This document shows, in pieces, positions 32,733 through 43,823 of a stretch of 43,823 nt of DNA. A program made the position numbers and the translations under genes. This DNA comes from Hemicentrotus pulcherrimus (taxonomy: Eukaryota > Echinodermata > Echinoidea > Camarodonta > Strongylocentrotidae). The stretch is from assembly GCA_003118195.1 (NCBI GenBank), contig BEXV01001916.1, positions 34,738 to 78,560 on the forward strand, given 5' to 3'. The notes under the pieces were generated by a model, which saw only the letters and a program-made list of their open reading frames with translations, was not told where the DNA came from and ran no database searches. Positions within the stretch are counted from its first letter, which is position 1, and each line of letters begins with the position of its first letter.

Positions 32733-32925
32733 TCCGGTCGTGTCTCGGCGCGGCTACCTGAACTTCCTGGAGGAGAAGACCGCTGGGTGGGTGACGCGCT
32801 ACGTGGTGGTGCGCCGCCCATACGTCTACATCTACAACAACGAGAAGGACCCGGTGGAGCGAGGCCTGATCAACCTTGCCACAGCCAGAGTAGAATACAG
32901 CGAGGATCAGCAGGCTATGCTTAGG
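32733..32925 (+). CDS. KIF1A: KIF1 exon E20: PH domain, first part
   Basis: The acceptor is tttctttcacag. It completes S890, then has 64 codons (891-954): [40 protein letters not shown] and [20 protein letters not shown] then QAML(R). This is the N-terminal half of the KIF1-type PH domain, which in family members binds PtdIns(4,5)P2 and anchors the motor to vesicles; the Arg/Lys around GYL and VVVRRPY are the expected basic patch. No GT follows the conserved end; agg/GCAAGA fits a GC donor in phase 0. Reading on would end at TAG 32989-32991. Confidence 0.94.
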
Positions 32926-35711
32926 GCAAGACATCTCAGCATTGTCGTTAGTCTTCATGTCCCTACTGTTCTTTTCCTAATCACCCTGTAGTTTAGACTA
33001 CTAATCTCTGCAAAGAACAACCAATTACCAAAAAGATCTTGATTACTTTTTATGTCGCAAGAGACAAAATAATCCCCTGGAAAACTATATTAGACATCAA
33101 ACCGTTAATTATTTCATGTCAATGCAGGCATAGATGCTAGGTTAGGCTTAACTTCTGTTTGCATGGGTTGGCATAAGGGTGTGTTGACTGGGCAAGTTCA
33201 GCCTCGATCAAGTCTCCTTGGACCAAGTCACGTTTCCTACAGATACATGTATGACAGAATTATTATTTGAAGCCCATATTTTGAATTTACAGCTATAGTA
33301 TAAATTATAAAACCCGCTATAACAAAAAATGCTTTTTGTTGATTGGTTGTCTTTGATTATTTATTTTATTATTGTTATTAATATTACTATTGTTATAATT
33401 ATTATAATTATTGAACTTGAAAGCATACCGAGACATATATTTCCAGGCTCTTTTTCAGAATTTCTACATGGATTTGTTTTTAATCCTTGTCAGTTAGGTT
33501 GCAAAGTCAGATTTTCTCAGAACACAAACTAAAACCAAACAAACAAAAAATACAAAGAAAACAAAACATGTACAAATCAAATTGTTTTGCTAATTTCAAT
33601 ATATTCTTTATTACAATTTGGCATCTCATTTAATTATATTTTCTTAATGACTTCTCTAATAGTATAAAGATGAACATTGATATGCAATACAGACGGTTCT
33701 CATGATATAGAATTGGAGAAGCTGATGTCAAAACTAAATTTTAGTGTTGGAATCTGTTTACAACTTTAATTTCTGAGACTACATTACATGTATGTCTATG
33801 TATGTCATTTGGGCTCTCAGTACTTAGTTAGAAACATCTTGAATATTGGAACTCTCAAAGTGCATTAAAATTCTAGAAAACAAAGGAAAACAGCTTTCCA
33901 TATGTGACTTATCTTTTGATTTATCCAACCTCGATACTAGTTTTTTTACTAAAGAGTAAGAAGAGCTTGCTTTAAAAGATCTGACGCTAATTTCAATGAT
34001 ATAAATTCTGCAAGAGGTCATTTTGAAAACTCTTTCATCATAATGAAATACAAACTGTCTTCATGAAAGCTAATTGCATGACTGTTCAATTCGTCATTAC
34101 TTTTTTTTTTTTTATTGCATTCTGTGAAATAAATCCCCTGTGATCCCATACCCAATTTCTACATGTTTGTGTGTATTGAATTTTGTGTACTTAGATTGCA
34201 TGAAATATATTGCCTGTTTCACTGTCTGTTGTTGCAAGCAAAGTGATTGAAATAAATCCAGAACTATACATTTTTCGACAGCCCAGTATGAAACCAATGA
34301 ACCATTAGTAAGAAAAAGCAGGATAGAATCACAATTTAAAATTAGTAAGTGATTATATAAAAGTGATACTAACCATCACTCCAAAATACAGTTGGTTCAT
34401 TAATCAATTTATTTGGTAATGAGTGATTTGTCTTTATTTTGCTATAAAGGCAACATCAAATATTTAAAAAAAATGAAATAAACAAAAATTGAAAGTCCAA
34501 AAGATGTATTGTAATCTTAAATAATGTTAAGAGGATGTCCTTGTATCTATTGCATGCTTTCATTTATTTTCATTGATCATTGTCTTGCAATACACTTTTG
34601 ACAGTTTTCTACTTCACATCACAAAAGAAAGGTTTTGCATTGAGCACAAGTTTGAACAATTCTATAATCAACAGTTTCTTATTAAGTTTGACAAATGCAT
34701 GAGCATTGACAATTGTGTTAATTCTCACTATACTGGCCATAAAAGTAGGCATTTTAAAATGAATATTGTATTTTACTTTGGTCTTATAAACAATTTGAAG
34801 TCTCAACACCTAAGGACTTTAAAGTTTAATTGTTTGATACTTCATTAAAGAAGACAAAATTCTATCCATCATGCACATCAAGATCAAGAATGCCGCGTCA
34901 GCGCTCGCCTTATTGTCCATGCTTGCTTTGAGCCACTTTTTTTTTTCTTCTCATGCATCATTCTCTTCATTGCTCTCCAGGGAGAAAAAAAATTAAGCAA
35001 GCAGATAATAATAATAATAATAATATTTAATTTTAAATGACAAATTCATACACATATATAAGAATGTGTTTATAATTGTGTTATTTTGTTCAGTGACTGT
35101 CTCCAAGTATTTCTGTGCCCATCATGCCCCCTAATCACATTAAAATTGCAAGATGTTATTTTTTCGATCAAACGTAGTCTGCAATGCGGATGGTTTTGAG
35201 CTATTAATAAGCTGACTTGAAGCTGGTTGGATTGAAATAATCAGTGCTTTTCTACATGACCTCAAGAGATGTAGAAGTTGACAAGTAAGAGTGCCCAAAA
35301 TTCTTTAGTGATTCTGTGAATGACACTGCATTGACACTAAAGCTGGTCACTTAACACCCCTGCCACCATCAGTTAACAAACCATGGGGGTTGGGCAGGTA
35401 CATATGTGTGTACCCTCCTACCCGATCCCTACTGCCAAGGAATAACCTTGTTTATCTGGTTGTGATAATGTTTAGATTTTTTAATGCAATTATTGAGATC
35501 TTGAACCGTCTTTGAACGACAAGCTTTCAGGTTTATCTGGTTTAGTTTCATGGGGCGATCCACATGTGCCGCCCTCTATTGTTGCACAGGTCCCATGATT
35601 ATGGGTCATAATGGGTACATAGTGCTTGAAGATAACGTCAAGGACAACAAACATGTTTGATTACTGTGGTCGTCTTATCAACCCCCTCCCTATCCTCTCT
35701 TTACCCAACAG
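32926..35711 (+). other. Intron 20, probable GC-AG intron
   Basis: 2786-nt AT-rich intron starting GCAAGA and ending ctttacccaacag. It contains AT-rich and poly-T runs and an (ATA)n run at about 35005-35025. No substitute for E21 was found in it. Confidence 0.75.
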
Positions 35712-35830
35712 ACACCAAACACATTCTCGGTTTGCACCAAGTAACGAGGTTTCCTGCTTCAGACTCTAGGAGACAAGGATGTCTTCGACTGGCTCTATGC
35801 CTTCAATCCTCTACTTGCCGGCTCCATCAG
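35712..35830 (+). CDS. KIF1A: KIF1 exon E21: PH domain, second part, with in-frame TAA
   Basis: The acceptor is ttacccaacag and the donor atc ag/gtaatt. It has 39 codons (955-993) plus AG of R994: TPNTFSVCTK, then TAA at 35742-35744, then RGFLLQTLGDKDVFDWLYAF and NPLLAGSI. Vertebrates have TK-H-RG at the same place and some invertebrates probably Tyr, so one base (TAC to TAA) would explain it. As written, the protein loses its last 46 codons, including the C-terminal PH helix (DWLYAFNPLLAG). Conservation on both sides shows the exon is genuine; sequencing error or a null allele are the likely causes. Confidence 0.92.
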
Positions 35831-36813
35831 GTAATTATTATCGAAGTTCGTTCGTTTGTGTCTCCTTAGATCAAGATTAATGTAATCTTGATCTTCGGAG
35901 TAGTTGCTACAACCGGCCGTGTCAGACACGTTGCCCCGGGGTGCAAGATAGGACTCTTGTAGCATGCCCCATTTAAAACAATTATACAATAACAGTTAAC
36001 ATTACATTTAATGAATAGTATGAAACTATTAAAATTACTCTCATGTTACGGGAAAAATATTGCATTATGAATCAATTGATTTGGTCGATCCAGTTCGATG
36101 GCACAAACACGGCACTACTGGACAGAGATCCAAATAATTACAGAGCTTGGTCTTGTTGCTCTGTTCGCCAGCAGTTTAAGGATATGGAATCCCGCGGCAC
36201 ATTACTAAGTGGAAAATATTGATACATTATCTAAGTGGAAAATATTGATATATTAATCATTATCATCCCCCCCCCTCTCTCTCTCTCTCTCTTTATTTAA
36301 AAATATTTTTGCTCTATCTGTTTCATCTTATACATATTTAGGTTTATTTCCTCATTAACATTCATTGTCTCCTATCCGTGTATCTCTGTCAGTTTTTCTC
36401 CAGCATTCTCTTACTTGTTCCACCATCTTATCACATTCTCTCGCTCAATCTTTGTTTTTCTTCCCCATTTGTCTAATATCACATCATTTACTTTGGGGAG
36501 TATGATAGGTAGGAGTTAATGCTATTGATGATCGTATTATATTTTGACTGCTATGAGAGGCATCGCTGTTTCTGTAGGCTCAAGGACAATTTTAACACAT
36601 AAACCTATGGGGATCGCAGTATAAGGGCCACTTTTCAAAAGACTATTGACTGGTAGGCGGGTATGAGGGCACTTTTTAAAAGACTATTGACTAGTAGGCG
36701 GCGCATGGCTAAAATCACGACTCCAATTTCTACCAATCAGATAGCTAGATTTCTAAAGTGAGTTATATAATCTGTTATATTACTTAAGTCTTTTGTTCCA
36801 TTCTCATTCCCAG
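35831..36813 (+). other. Intron 21
   Basis: 983 nt with a C9 run leading into a (CT)n microsatellite (about 36266-36292), and a duplicated short phrase (aagtggaaaatattgata at about 36209 and 36233). About 36610-36720 has a tandem-like pair (agggccacttttcaaaagactattgact.gtaggcgg, twice). No exon was found. Confidence 0.8.
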
Positions 36814-36865
36814 ATCAAAGCTGGCTAGGCGTTCAGGAGTAGGTGCTACACAGATACCAGTTTAA
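36814..36865 (+). CDS. KIF1A: KIF1 exon E22: C-terminus and stop
   Basis: The acceptor is cattctcattcccag. It completes R994, then 16 codons SKLARRSGVGATQIPV and TAA at 36863-36865. RSKLARR matches the family end (vertebrate TIRSKLSRR). The extreme C-terminus ...ATQIPV has a hydrophobic Val end, loosely PDZ-ligand-like; that reading is speculative. Confidence 0.94.
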
Positions 36866-37604
36866 GGACAATGACCATTGTCCTTTCAACCCAACAGCTA
36901 GCCATCTTAATCAAGATCATCATCGTCATCATCCTCATCAAAGAGAATAGTGTAGGATAATGTACATGAGTACCTGTTCAACTCTTTATTCACTAGAACG
37001 CCATAGTCTTTGGCTTATCTGATACGTACATATAAGTATACACTGCAGGTGTGACAAATGTTGACTGAGGCACTCCATTACTTTTTTCAATCGTCGACCA
37101 AAGCCTGTAAAGAGTTGACAGCCCCGTTTCATAAAACTAGATGTGGGCTACTGAAATCAGGGCATTTAATTCCCCGTCAGCAAATTTAAAATGGAATCGA
37201 GCAATTATTATTTATAACAAGGTTTCATGGCCCAAGGTAACAGCCTTGAGGTTGAGAAATGAGTTAATTCTGACCGCCCTCTCTGTTCAGCAACCATACA
37301 TTTTGGTGGGAGATGCTTTTAAAAGCCATCTTGAGAAATGAAGGTTGCTCATTTGATTTTTTTCTGAAGTTGATGATGGTCAGTGTTCATGTTAGCCTGT
37401 TACAAAACAGAAATCAGGAGTTCCGAATCTGATGAGGAGTGAAACTAGGGTCTATTAAATCGATGGTCAGTATGTAAGTAATGTAGGTCTACATGTGGTA
37501 TATTTAAAGAGTGGTAATTGGTGTGGTGTTAGGACCCAGGTTTATGATGGCTCGTGAAGTTGTTTAGGGGTTCTTTGGTTTAAAGCTTATCTGCCATAGT
37601 TTAC

Positions 37605-37776
37605 AGGAGGGATTAGAGTGCCCTGCAAGGTCAATGGACAGGTGGTTATCTCATCAACTCAGCTCTCAGTTGACATAAGAAAAAGAGGATGATGGGGGAC
37701 CAATGGTCACCGATTAGGCACTGTTTGTTATATAGAGGGCGCAAGTAGCTACAAGTAGTGCAGTGGGCCTTTAAAG
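37605..37776 (+). repeat. Dispersed ~170-bp repeat, copy B
   Basis: Same order of blocks as copy A: gagggattag, ctgcaaggtcaatgg, gttatctcatcaactcagctctcagttgacataag, agtagctacaagtagtgcagtggg.ctttaaag. Confidence 0.8.
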
Positions 37777-38149
37777 CACATCATAAAACATGATAATTGG
37801 TACAAAGATGTGTCTTTTATAAACCTGAGGATCCACTGTAGTTCAGTCTCCCCGAAAGTGTTCTGAAGGACAACTTGGAATTTGATTAACAATATGCCAA
37901 AGTTCAGAAAAAAAACAAATTCTATCTGTTAGCTCAGTTGATGTGGTAGCCCACCCATGAAAGTTCACTGCTTTTTCTATCACAACAAAAGACCACCTCT
38001 GGCTGGTAAGCTATCATCTAATCTTGCTGAGATAGCTAGTCAGGCAGACATTCACAAGAAATTGGAAGTTGGACTCGTGAAGATGGCTGCCCAAGTTAGA
38101 TGATCCTAAATGGAGGAAGGATGACCATTTTGTAGCAAGATGCATGAAC

Positions 38150-38202
38150 ATCTACATGAACAACCATTGCTTTTTAACAAAGCAATGGTTGTTCATGTAG
38201 AT
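38150..38202. repeat. Perfect inverted repeat, 24-bp arms, 5-nt loop
   Basis: Arm 38150-38173 (atctacatgaacaaccattgcttt) and arm 38179-38202 are exact reverse complements around ttaac. Pairing stops at both outer sides. It lies about 1.3 kb after the stop codon, so it would be in the 3' UTR of a long transcript. Confidence 0.9.
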
Positions 38203-38250
38203 ACACCTACAGTACGTATTGCTAAGCTACAGTACCTTCCTGAGAATTTG

Positions 38251-38463
38251 TACAGTGAAACCAGTATGTAAAGACTGCTCCAAGGAAACAAGAAATGCTG
38301 TCTTCATGAGCAGATGGTCTTTAAGAGCAAGTGGTCTTTATGTACAGGTTCCTTTAAAACATGTTTCAATGGTTAAACACATTACAAAGGTAACCAAAAG
38401 ATGTGATCTTTATAGAGAAGTGGTCTTTCTATACAGGTGGTCGCTAAAGCAGATTTGACTGTA
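38251..38463. repeat. MITE-like repeat with terminal inverted repeats, copy 2
   Basis: Left end tacagtgaaaccagtatg, right end gcagatttgactgta (reverse complement tacagtcaaatctgc). The interior shares tggtctttatgtacaggttcctttaaaacatgtttcaatg with 14615-14789. Confidence 0.7.
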
Positions 38464-41400
38464 TTAATATAATGTAGAAATACTTGTTAATACTTTTCAA
38501 TGAAGGTACTCATTTTGTGTTAGTGCTAGTGCTAGTGATAGTACAAATCTCACGAATGTTCAAGTGCTAATTGACAGTTAAAATCAGCACCTTCCTAACA
38601 CCACATTAGAAACCCTTGGTGTATTTTACACCACAGTGACACCCCAGCAATGCCCAAATTGGGTCTGTACATATACAAGTAGTGGGAAATGCAATATGAG
38701 TGTCACAGAAAGAGCTTATCGAAAAAATTGTTAAAAAAAAGTGATATGTACATGTAAATGTCAAAGAAACTATAAAAGATATGAATGCCATAAAACAGCT
38801 ATTTTGCCATGTAAATAGACAAAAGCCATTTAACCTATTGTATGCTATGTGTGCTGCCAGTGGAAGCTTAAGATCATGTGTGTGCTTAGTGTTGTACATG
38901 TATATCGAAATTCGGCCATCGTTGTCGGACAACTAGTGTTTATATTGTAGGGCACAAACACCGAAACAAGCTCAAATTCTCGGACAAATTCACATTTGTT
39001 CACATGTACTACTTTTTAACTCATTTTTTTCCCACCATCACGATATCTGTAGATGTGCTATACACAGTTTTTATGCAAAATTGTTATTATGTATGCATTT
39101 TTTTATCCCAGCATTAACATTTTTTTCTTAAACATATCCTTAGTACACATATTTTTGTTTGGGTTTCCTTCTTAATGCCAGAAGATGTTAATGTTTTATA
39201 GCAAATAAAATACTTACTACAGGTATAATAAAATACTGACTACAATATAAGTGCAAAGCAAATAAAATGTTTGCCCCCACCTGATTTTTTGTACAGTTGG
39301 GCAGATTTTGAATTAAGATATCGAAACAGATTTGCCCAGATAAGTTAATCTCTATGGAACTCAATGTCCATGATTATAGCATTATTTGCAGAACAACAAA
39401 ATATCATTTTAGTATTTGAAAAGCTAATATCATTGGTGATACAATATGTAATGGGAGGGGGATGAAAATGTCACATCAATGACATTATTATGGTAAAACG
39501 AACAGGATGAATTACATCAACCTTGTGCAGTTGGGTTGCGCAAAACTATTTGATCCACTACAATATTAGTGTACCCTTGCTCATACTTCGCAGATTTCAC
39601 CTATTACCCTCCCTTTTTGCTGGTGCATGCCCAGTTTGCAAGGGACCATTTAATTCTGAGAGGTATTTTCTGAGATGAAGAGCATGACACAGGGTGGCAA
39701 AGACTGCTTTTGGCTTGCCATAAAGCCCATTATTCTGTAGGTATAGTGCAAGTCTCAAAAAGCTGTGCAATAACTGATATCAAGGTTGGGATTCATTTCT
39801 TCTTCTTTTCAGTTTAATATTTGTACATATATTTTGATGCATTAGCAACAGGAAATGTTCAATTGGACTATAAAGGCTTTTAAACGGTGCATTGTGAGAT
39901 AATTGATATGAGATTTCAGCCATGATTCCGAAGTCCTTCATCTTAAAGAAACCTTTTTTTCTGTGTTTGTTACATAAAGCTTTCTTTAGCTGCTGAAAAA
40001 ACCCAATACACTGGTCTATACCTTCAGGCTTTAAGGAAATTTGTTGAATTGGAAAACTACCATTCCAGAGACAGATGTGCATTTTTTGGTGTCAGGAGTG
40101 GGATATGGGCATTATATTTGAATCACCTGCCTGCTTCATTGAATTCTACACTTGTCTGTAGCCAATATTTTGTACTCCTGGGAATACATAATTTTGGCAA
40201 GCAGGGGTGTGATCATTTTTGTTTTCTCTGTGCAGTTCACATGATTGAATGCTGTAAATTTTCATCCTTTGGACTTTCACAGTAAAAAAAAGAAAAAAAC
40301 ATGGCGCTATACTTGAAGAGGATCATATGATAATTTGGGACCTCTTTTTAGAATGGGCAATGATGTTTTTCAAAAAGATGTATTGTAACTCATGATGAAG
40401 AAGCAGATAGGTGTCCATGTAAAGTCAAGTTTCTGTCTTGTATATAAGTGTGATCGCTAGTCCAAAGGCCAAGTTAGAAGTAGTAATAAATTTGTCATTG
40501 TAGACTCGATGTTCACTTGCATGCAGGACAAAAACTGAAATTTTATGGATGCTACATTTAGTATCATGTAAATATGATAAATATATAAATATATATATTA
40601 ACTGTAGACTTTGTATAATATTATTTAATGTCAGATAAATTTCACCATGAACTTTAATTTATGTGTAAATTAATTCCAAATGCACTATGTATATTCTGCT
40701 CGATTTATGCAGGGAGGGGATGATTAGGTAGATGAAAATATGCTGAATGTCTGAAGAAGAATGTATGTGTCTTTCTCTTCCTATTTCAATTGAAAAGTCA
40801 ATTGATTTCGAGCTAGCTAGCATTTACTATTACTCAAAACATAGTGTTTCTATCAAACTATTGAGATATTAGGAAAGAAAGGGTAGCAAAAAGGTTATGA
40901 TTCCTGTGAATTAACAGAATAGTGACTGATGACTAAGAGATGGAATTATCTGCTGCAATTTTAAACAATGTCTAGATATTTTTGTGTGTAATTATTCAAT
41001 ATCGTGGTTGATACCAGGTTTCAACTTTTCTGAAGATAACATGGAATAGAATATATATCTTGGCTATTTCGGATGTTTGTCATCCTTTTTTTTCTTCTCC
41101 ATTTGATTCTATGAATTATGGCGGGTTTGCACTTTTTCTCAATTTTGAAGAGAGGGCCTTCGATGTCATGAAAAGATAAATGACATCTGAGTCATACATG
41201 GCACAGGCTAAGAGTGATGTAGTCAAAGGTTAACAACAGATTCTGTCTTTCTTTTTCATACAAATGACAAGTTTTATTATTTTCTATACTGTTAGCAAGA
41301 TGAATGCAGTAGATGAATTTTAAAGGAATGGAGATAACAAACTCAATAAACATTTTTTCTGATGGATGTTTAAAATACATATAGGAAAACAAATAATTGT

Positions 41401-43679
41401 TTTTAGTTGAAATTCTTCTTTTATTTTCAAAAAGGGAAACTCAAATAGAATGCAACAAATATGTGATAGATACAAGTATTGTGTGTTAATGAAAATAATA
41501 GGGAGGAACTTATTATATTTCATTTGTTAAAGTAAATTTAATGGTATTTTGTACTCTCTTTATATTTCCTAAGTTTGTTACCATTCTTTAGCTGTTGATT
41601 TGTCAATATATATATTGACATTGTTAAAGGGTTTGGTAATCGGTGCTTTTTGTTACATACCCGCATAGATATATCATTTATCACTGCATTCAAACTTTAC
41701 TTTTCTATCACATTTTCCCATCAGTGCAATCTAAAAGAGTTTTCATTAAAAGAGAAATATATTGATTTCATTGTTTTGTAAATTAAATCTTGTGTCATAT
41801 AAAGAGCTTAAAGATGACATCACTCTACGATTATATATTTTAATACTTGTGCAATATAATGACTGTCACTCAAGTATTTTAGGCATATTTTTTAATTGAT
41901 AGATAATTTAAACCATTTTGTTCTGTTTGTTTGTTGATTTGTTTAAAGTTCTTGCACAAAAGTTCTGGGGTTTTTGTATCTAGTTTTATTAATAGCGAGT
42001 AAGGCACAGTGTCAGAATGGTTTAAACTTTCCTAAATATTGTCTTTACCTCTCTCTCTCCCATAACTTTTTGAAAGGAAAGGACAAAGTCCACTACGTTT
42101 TTTATAATACAGAGCAAAGGGAAATTGGTTATAACTTGAGCGAGTGAAACATGTGATGTATTCACAACTGTTTACCTTTCTGAAAAAAGTGTAGACAAAA
42201 AAAAAGAACCAAGGAACAGAAACTTAATAGAAATGATATATAATATGGCGCTGTTGAATGCACATAAAATACATGTAGTATACTGACGTGAATATGAAAT
42301 TAGTATGAAGTCTGCTTATATGATTAATGAACTTGACAATATACATATAGTTATGTCAGATATTAATGTAATAATGAAATGGAAGTTTAGTAAATTTATT
42401 TTTGTTACTCGACCAACGTTTGTGAAATCTGTAAAAATGTAGTTAAGACACTAGATGGAGATATGTTATTTGGGTAATCCCTCTCCAAGCTCGGAGGACG
42501 GCTGTAATATAAAAGCATGAATGTGTATCGAAACCACAGTATGATTAGAAAGTAAACTATAGTTGTGAAATCACCGAATATACCAGTAAAATCCGCACCC
42601 CACGTCATAAATATTTGTGTTTGTTCCAAGCTCGCTCCCTTTGTGAAACTTGTGTCATTAATCAAGCCCCAAAATGTTGGTGGCCAAAACTGTGCAAAGT
42701 CAAACACCGAAATGTAATTGCGTGCGTGTGTGTGTCCGCGCGCGTTTGTTTGACTTATATATGTTTCACTACGTAGATGTCTGTCTCTCATAACTGTAGC
42801 CGTAGGAAGCCTGTGCATTGTTGTTGCGTTCGAAAACAAAAATCAACGAAAAAATGGATTATATTATTCTGTCAAGCACGGAAAGATAACACTATCAGAA
42901 ATAAAACTGAGAGCATAGAAAGAACATGAAGAAAGGATTACTTTTGTTTTATTTAGACAGTTTACTGTAGTTGTACATTTTAGGTCCTAAAGATTATGTT
43001 TTATGCAAGAGAGAAAGGGGATAACATTAGATGGGTGAACAAAAATGAAAGTGAGGATAGAAAAGAGAGAATGTAAGTGAAATTTTAGTGATAGCGTGAA
43101 TGGTATGAGTTTGATTGTCAGTATCAATAACAACAAATATCTGAGAAGGCTTGGGCCCATTGCTCCTGTTACAATTGCTCCCGACACTGTATCCAACGTT
43201 ATACCGAATCTTCGCACTAAACCTTACCTAAAACCTAATGCCAATGACAACCCTAAACACAATCGCAACTACTTTCGATAATCAAAATATAAGGCAATTT
43301 CAAAAGCCTTTTACCTCTTTAAATTATTTCACTGTTACGTAATTTGAACATGATTTCTATGGGTTGTTCGATAGGGTGGTAGATTTTTCCAGAAAAAAGG
43401 GTTCTGATCGTGTTCCATATACCTTTAGCGAAATTGTCGCAGGGGAAGATATTGGATGAACGGTTTTAACTGGGCAACTGGGTTAAAGTAGCTGTGCGAA
43501 CATTTAAAAAAAAACTAACTTTATTTTCATTATTGCAAAGGTGATTCTTTGATTGGATAATTTTATCAAAATTCAATGCCTGGAAACATTCGAAGTGATG
43601 ATTATAATCAATTACAAATCGCTTAAATACAGCCCTGGCATAGGACATGAAGAGCTCTCCAAACGCTTTCGAGATGTGT

Positions 43680-43823
43680 TACATCACAGCAGGGGCGGTG
43701 ATTTCTCTTCATGACCAGGGGGGTGGGACGAAATTCGAGGGACAGGGGAGCAGTGGCGTAATGAGCAAAAACTTTTTTTTAGGGGGGGGTAGAAAAAAAT
43801 CCGCACCCCCCCCCCCCCCCCCC
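43680..43823. repeat. Repeat debris ending in a C-tract
   Basis: gcaggggcggtgatttc, gagcagtggcgtaatgag, ggggggg and a final C run of nearly 20 bases resemble 'agtggcgtaa...(G)n' ends of dispersed invertebrate elements. The C-tract coincides with the window end and may mark a contig edge. Confidence 0.5.

Larger units (their letters stand above)
3657..36865 (+). other. KIF1A: Kinesin-3 gene (KIF1A/KIF1B/unc-104 family), 3' part, 22 constitutive exons
   Basis: Joining exons E1-E22 gives about 1010 codons that align without gaps at exon joins to my recollection of the tails of vertebrate KIF1A/KIF1B and fly unc-104. Landmarks are [119 protein letters not shown] and DWLYAFNPLLAG. The family consists of plus-end-directed microtubule motors that carry synaptic vesicle precursors and other vesicles in axons. 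Family members are about 1700-1800 residues, so some 700 N-terminal residues (motor, FHA, coiled coil) are not in view. KIF1A and KIF1B split within vertebrates, so an invertebrate copy is co-orthologous to both and the symbol is a convenience. All splice phases are mutually consistent. The gene is broken on paper by a TAA in E21. Confidence 0.95.
36866..43823 (+). other. 3' UTR and downstream flank
   Basis: No further kinesin exon and no convincing second gene. AATAAA hexamers occur at 39204, 39227, 39261, 40485 and 41345, so the transcript end cannot be fixed from sequence. The stretch contains the dispersed repeat copy B, the second MITE-like copy, a perfect hairpin at 38150-38202 and, at the far end, repeat debris. 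About 38950-42400 is plain AT-rich DNA. Confidence 0.75.

Noticed and set aside
35741..35762. A 22-nt GT...AG mini-intron removing the TAA in E21
   Set aside because: It is far below functional intron length, its removal would delete conserved RGFLLQ and shift into a TAG immediately.
39204..39266. Cluster of three AATAAA hexamers as the gene's polyadenylation site
   Set aside because: Such hexamers are common in this AT-rich flank and nothing in the sequence alone distinguishes them; the position of the transcript end was left open.

Overview
The window is eukaryotic, from an animal nuclear genome with low-GC introns, long GC-rich exons, GT-AG splice sites, microsatellites, minisatellites and dispersed short repeats. 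Repeats with 'agcgct/atataaa' tails, the GCCTCCG...CGGAGGC/CGTCCGTCCG element, abundant tgtacatgtaca motifs and strong apparent allelic divergence fit a marine deuterostome, most likely a sea urchin. The organism call is an inference; no database was searched.

One gene explains essentially all coding sequence. It is the 3' part of a kinesin-3 motor gene of the KIF1A/KIF1B/unc-104 family on the + strand. I can read 22 constitutive exons between 3657 and 36865, about 1010 codons of tail. The motor, FHA and first coiled-coil exons must lie upstream of base 1 or are not recognisable in 1-3656. In order, the exons encode the KIF1B-type stalk region (E1-E3), a conserved linker (E4-E6), a C2-like beta-rich block (E7-E9), the Kinesin-like/DUF3694 block (E11-E15), a basic linker (E16-E17), a Ser-rich low-complexity spacer (E18-E19) and the C-terminal PH domain that binds phosphoinositides on cargo vesicles (E20-E22).

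Four exon-level surprises stand out. (1) Exon 8 has a second, divergent, phase-identical copy 1.2 kb downstream (11707-11809): a probable mutually exclusive pair swapping part of the C2-like block. (2) The 8.3-kb intron 16 holds a well-formed 90-nt phase 1-1 cassette exon (22108-22197) and a possible 27-nt phase 1-1 microexon (21240-21266). (3) PH-domain exon 21 carries an in-frame TAA where the family has Tyr/His, and the preceding intron seems to use a GC donor. (4) The 3' 90 nt of exon 17 plus 39 nt of intron have been amplified into a ten-copy 129-bp tandem array.

Structural oddities include a 137-bp G-rich minisatellite in intron 5 that ends at a single N, an approximately 500-bp near-duplicate across another N in intron 19 (probably two alleles joined), at least three families of dispersed repeats found by comparing the window with itself, and a perfect 24-bp hairpin downstream of the stop codon. 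The last 7 kb (36866-43823) is 3' UTR and flank with no convincing second gene.
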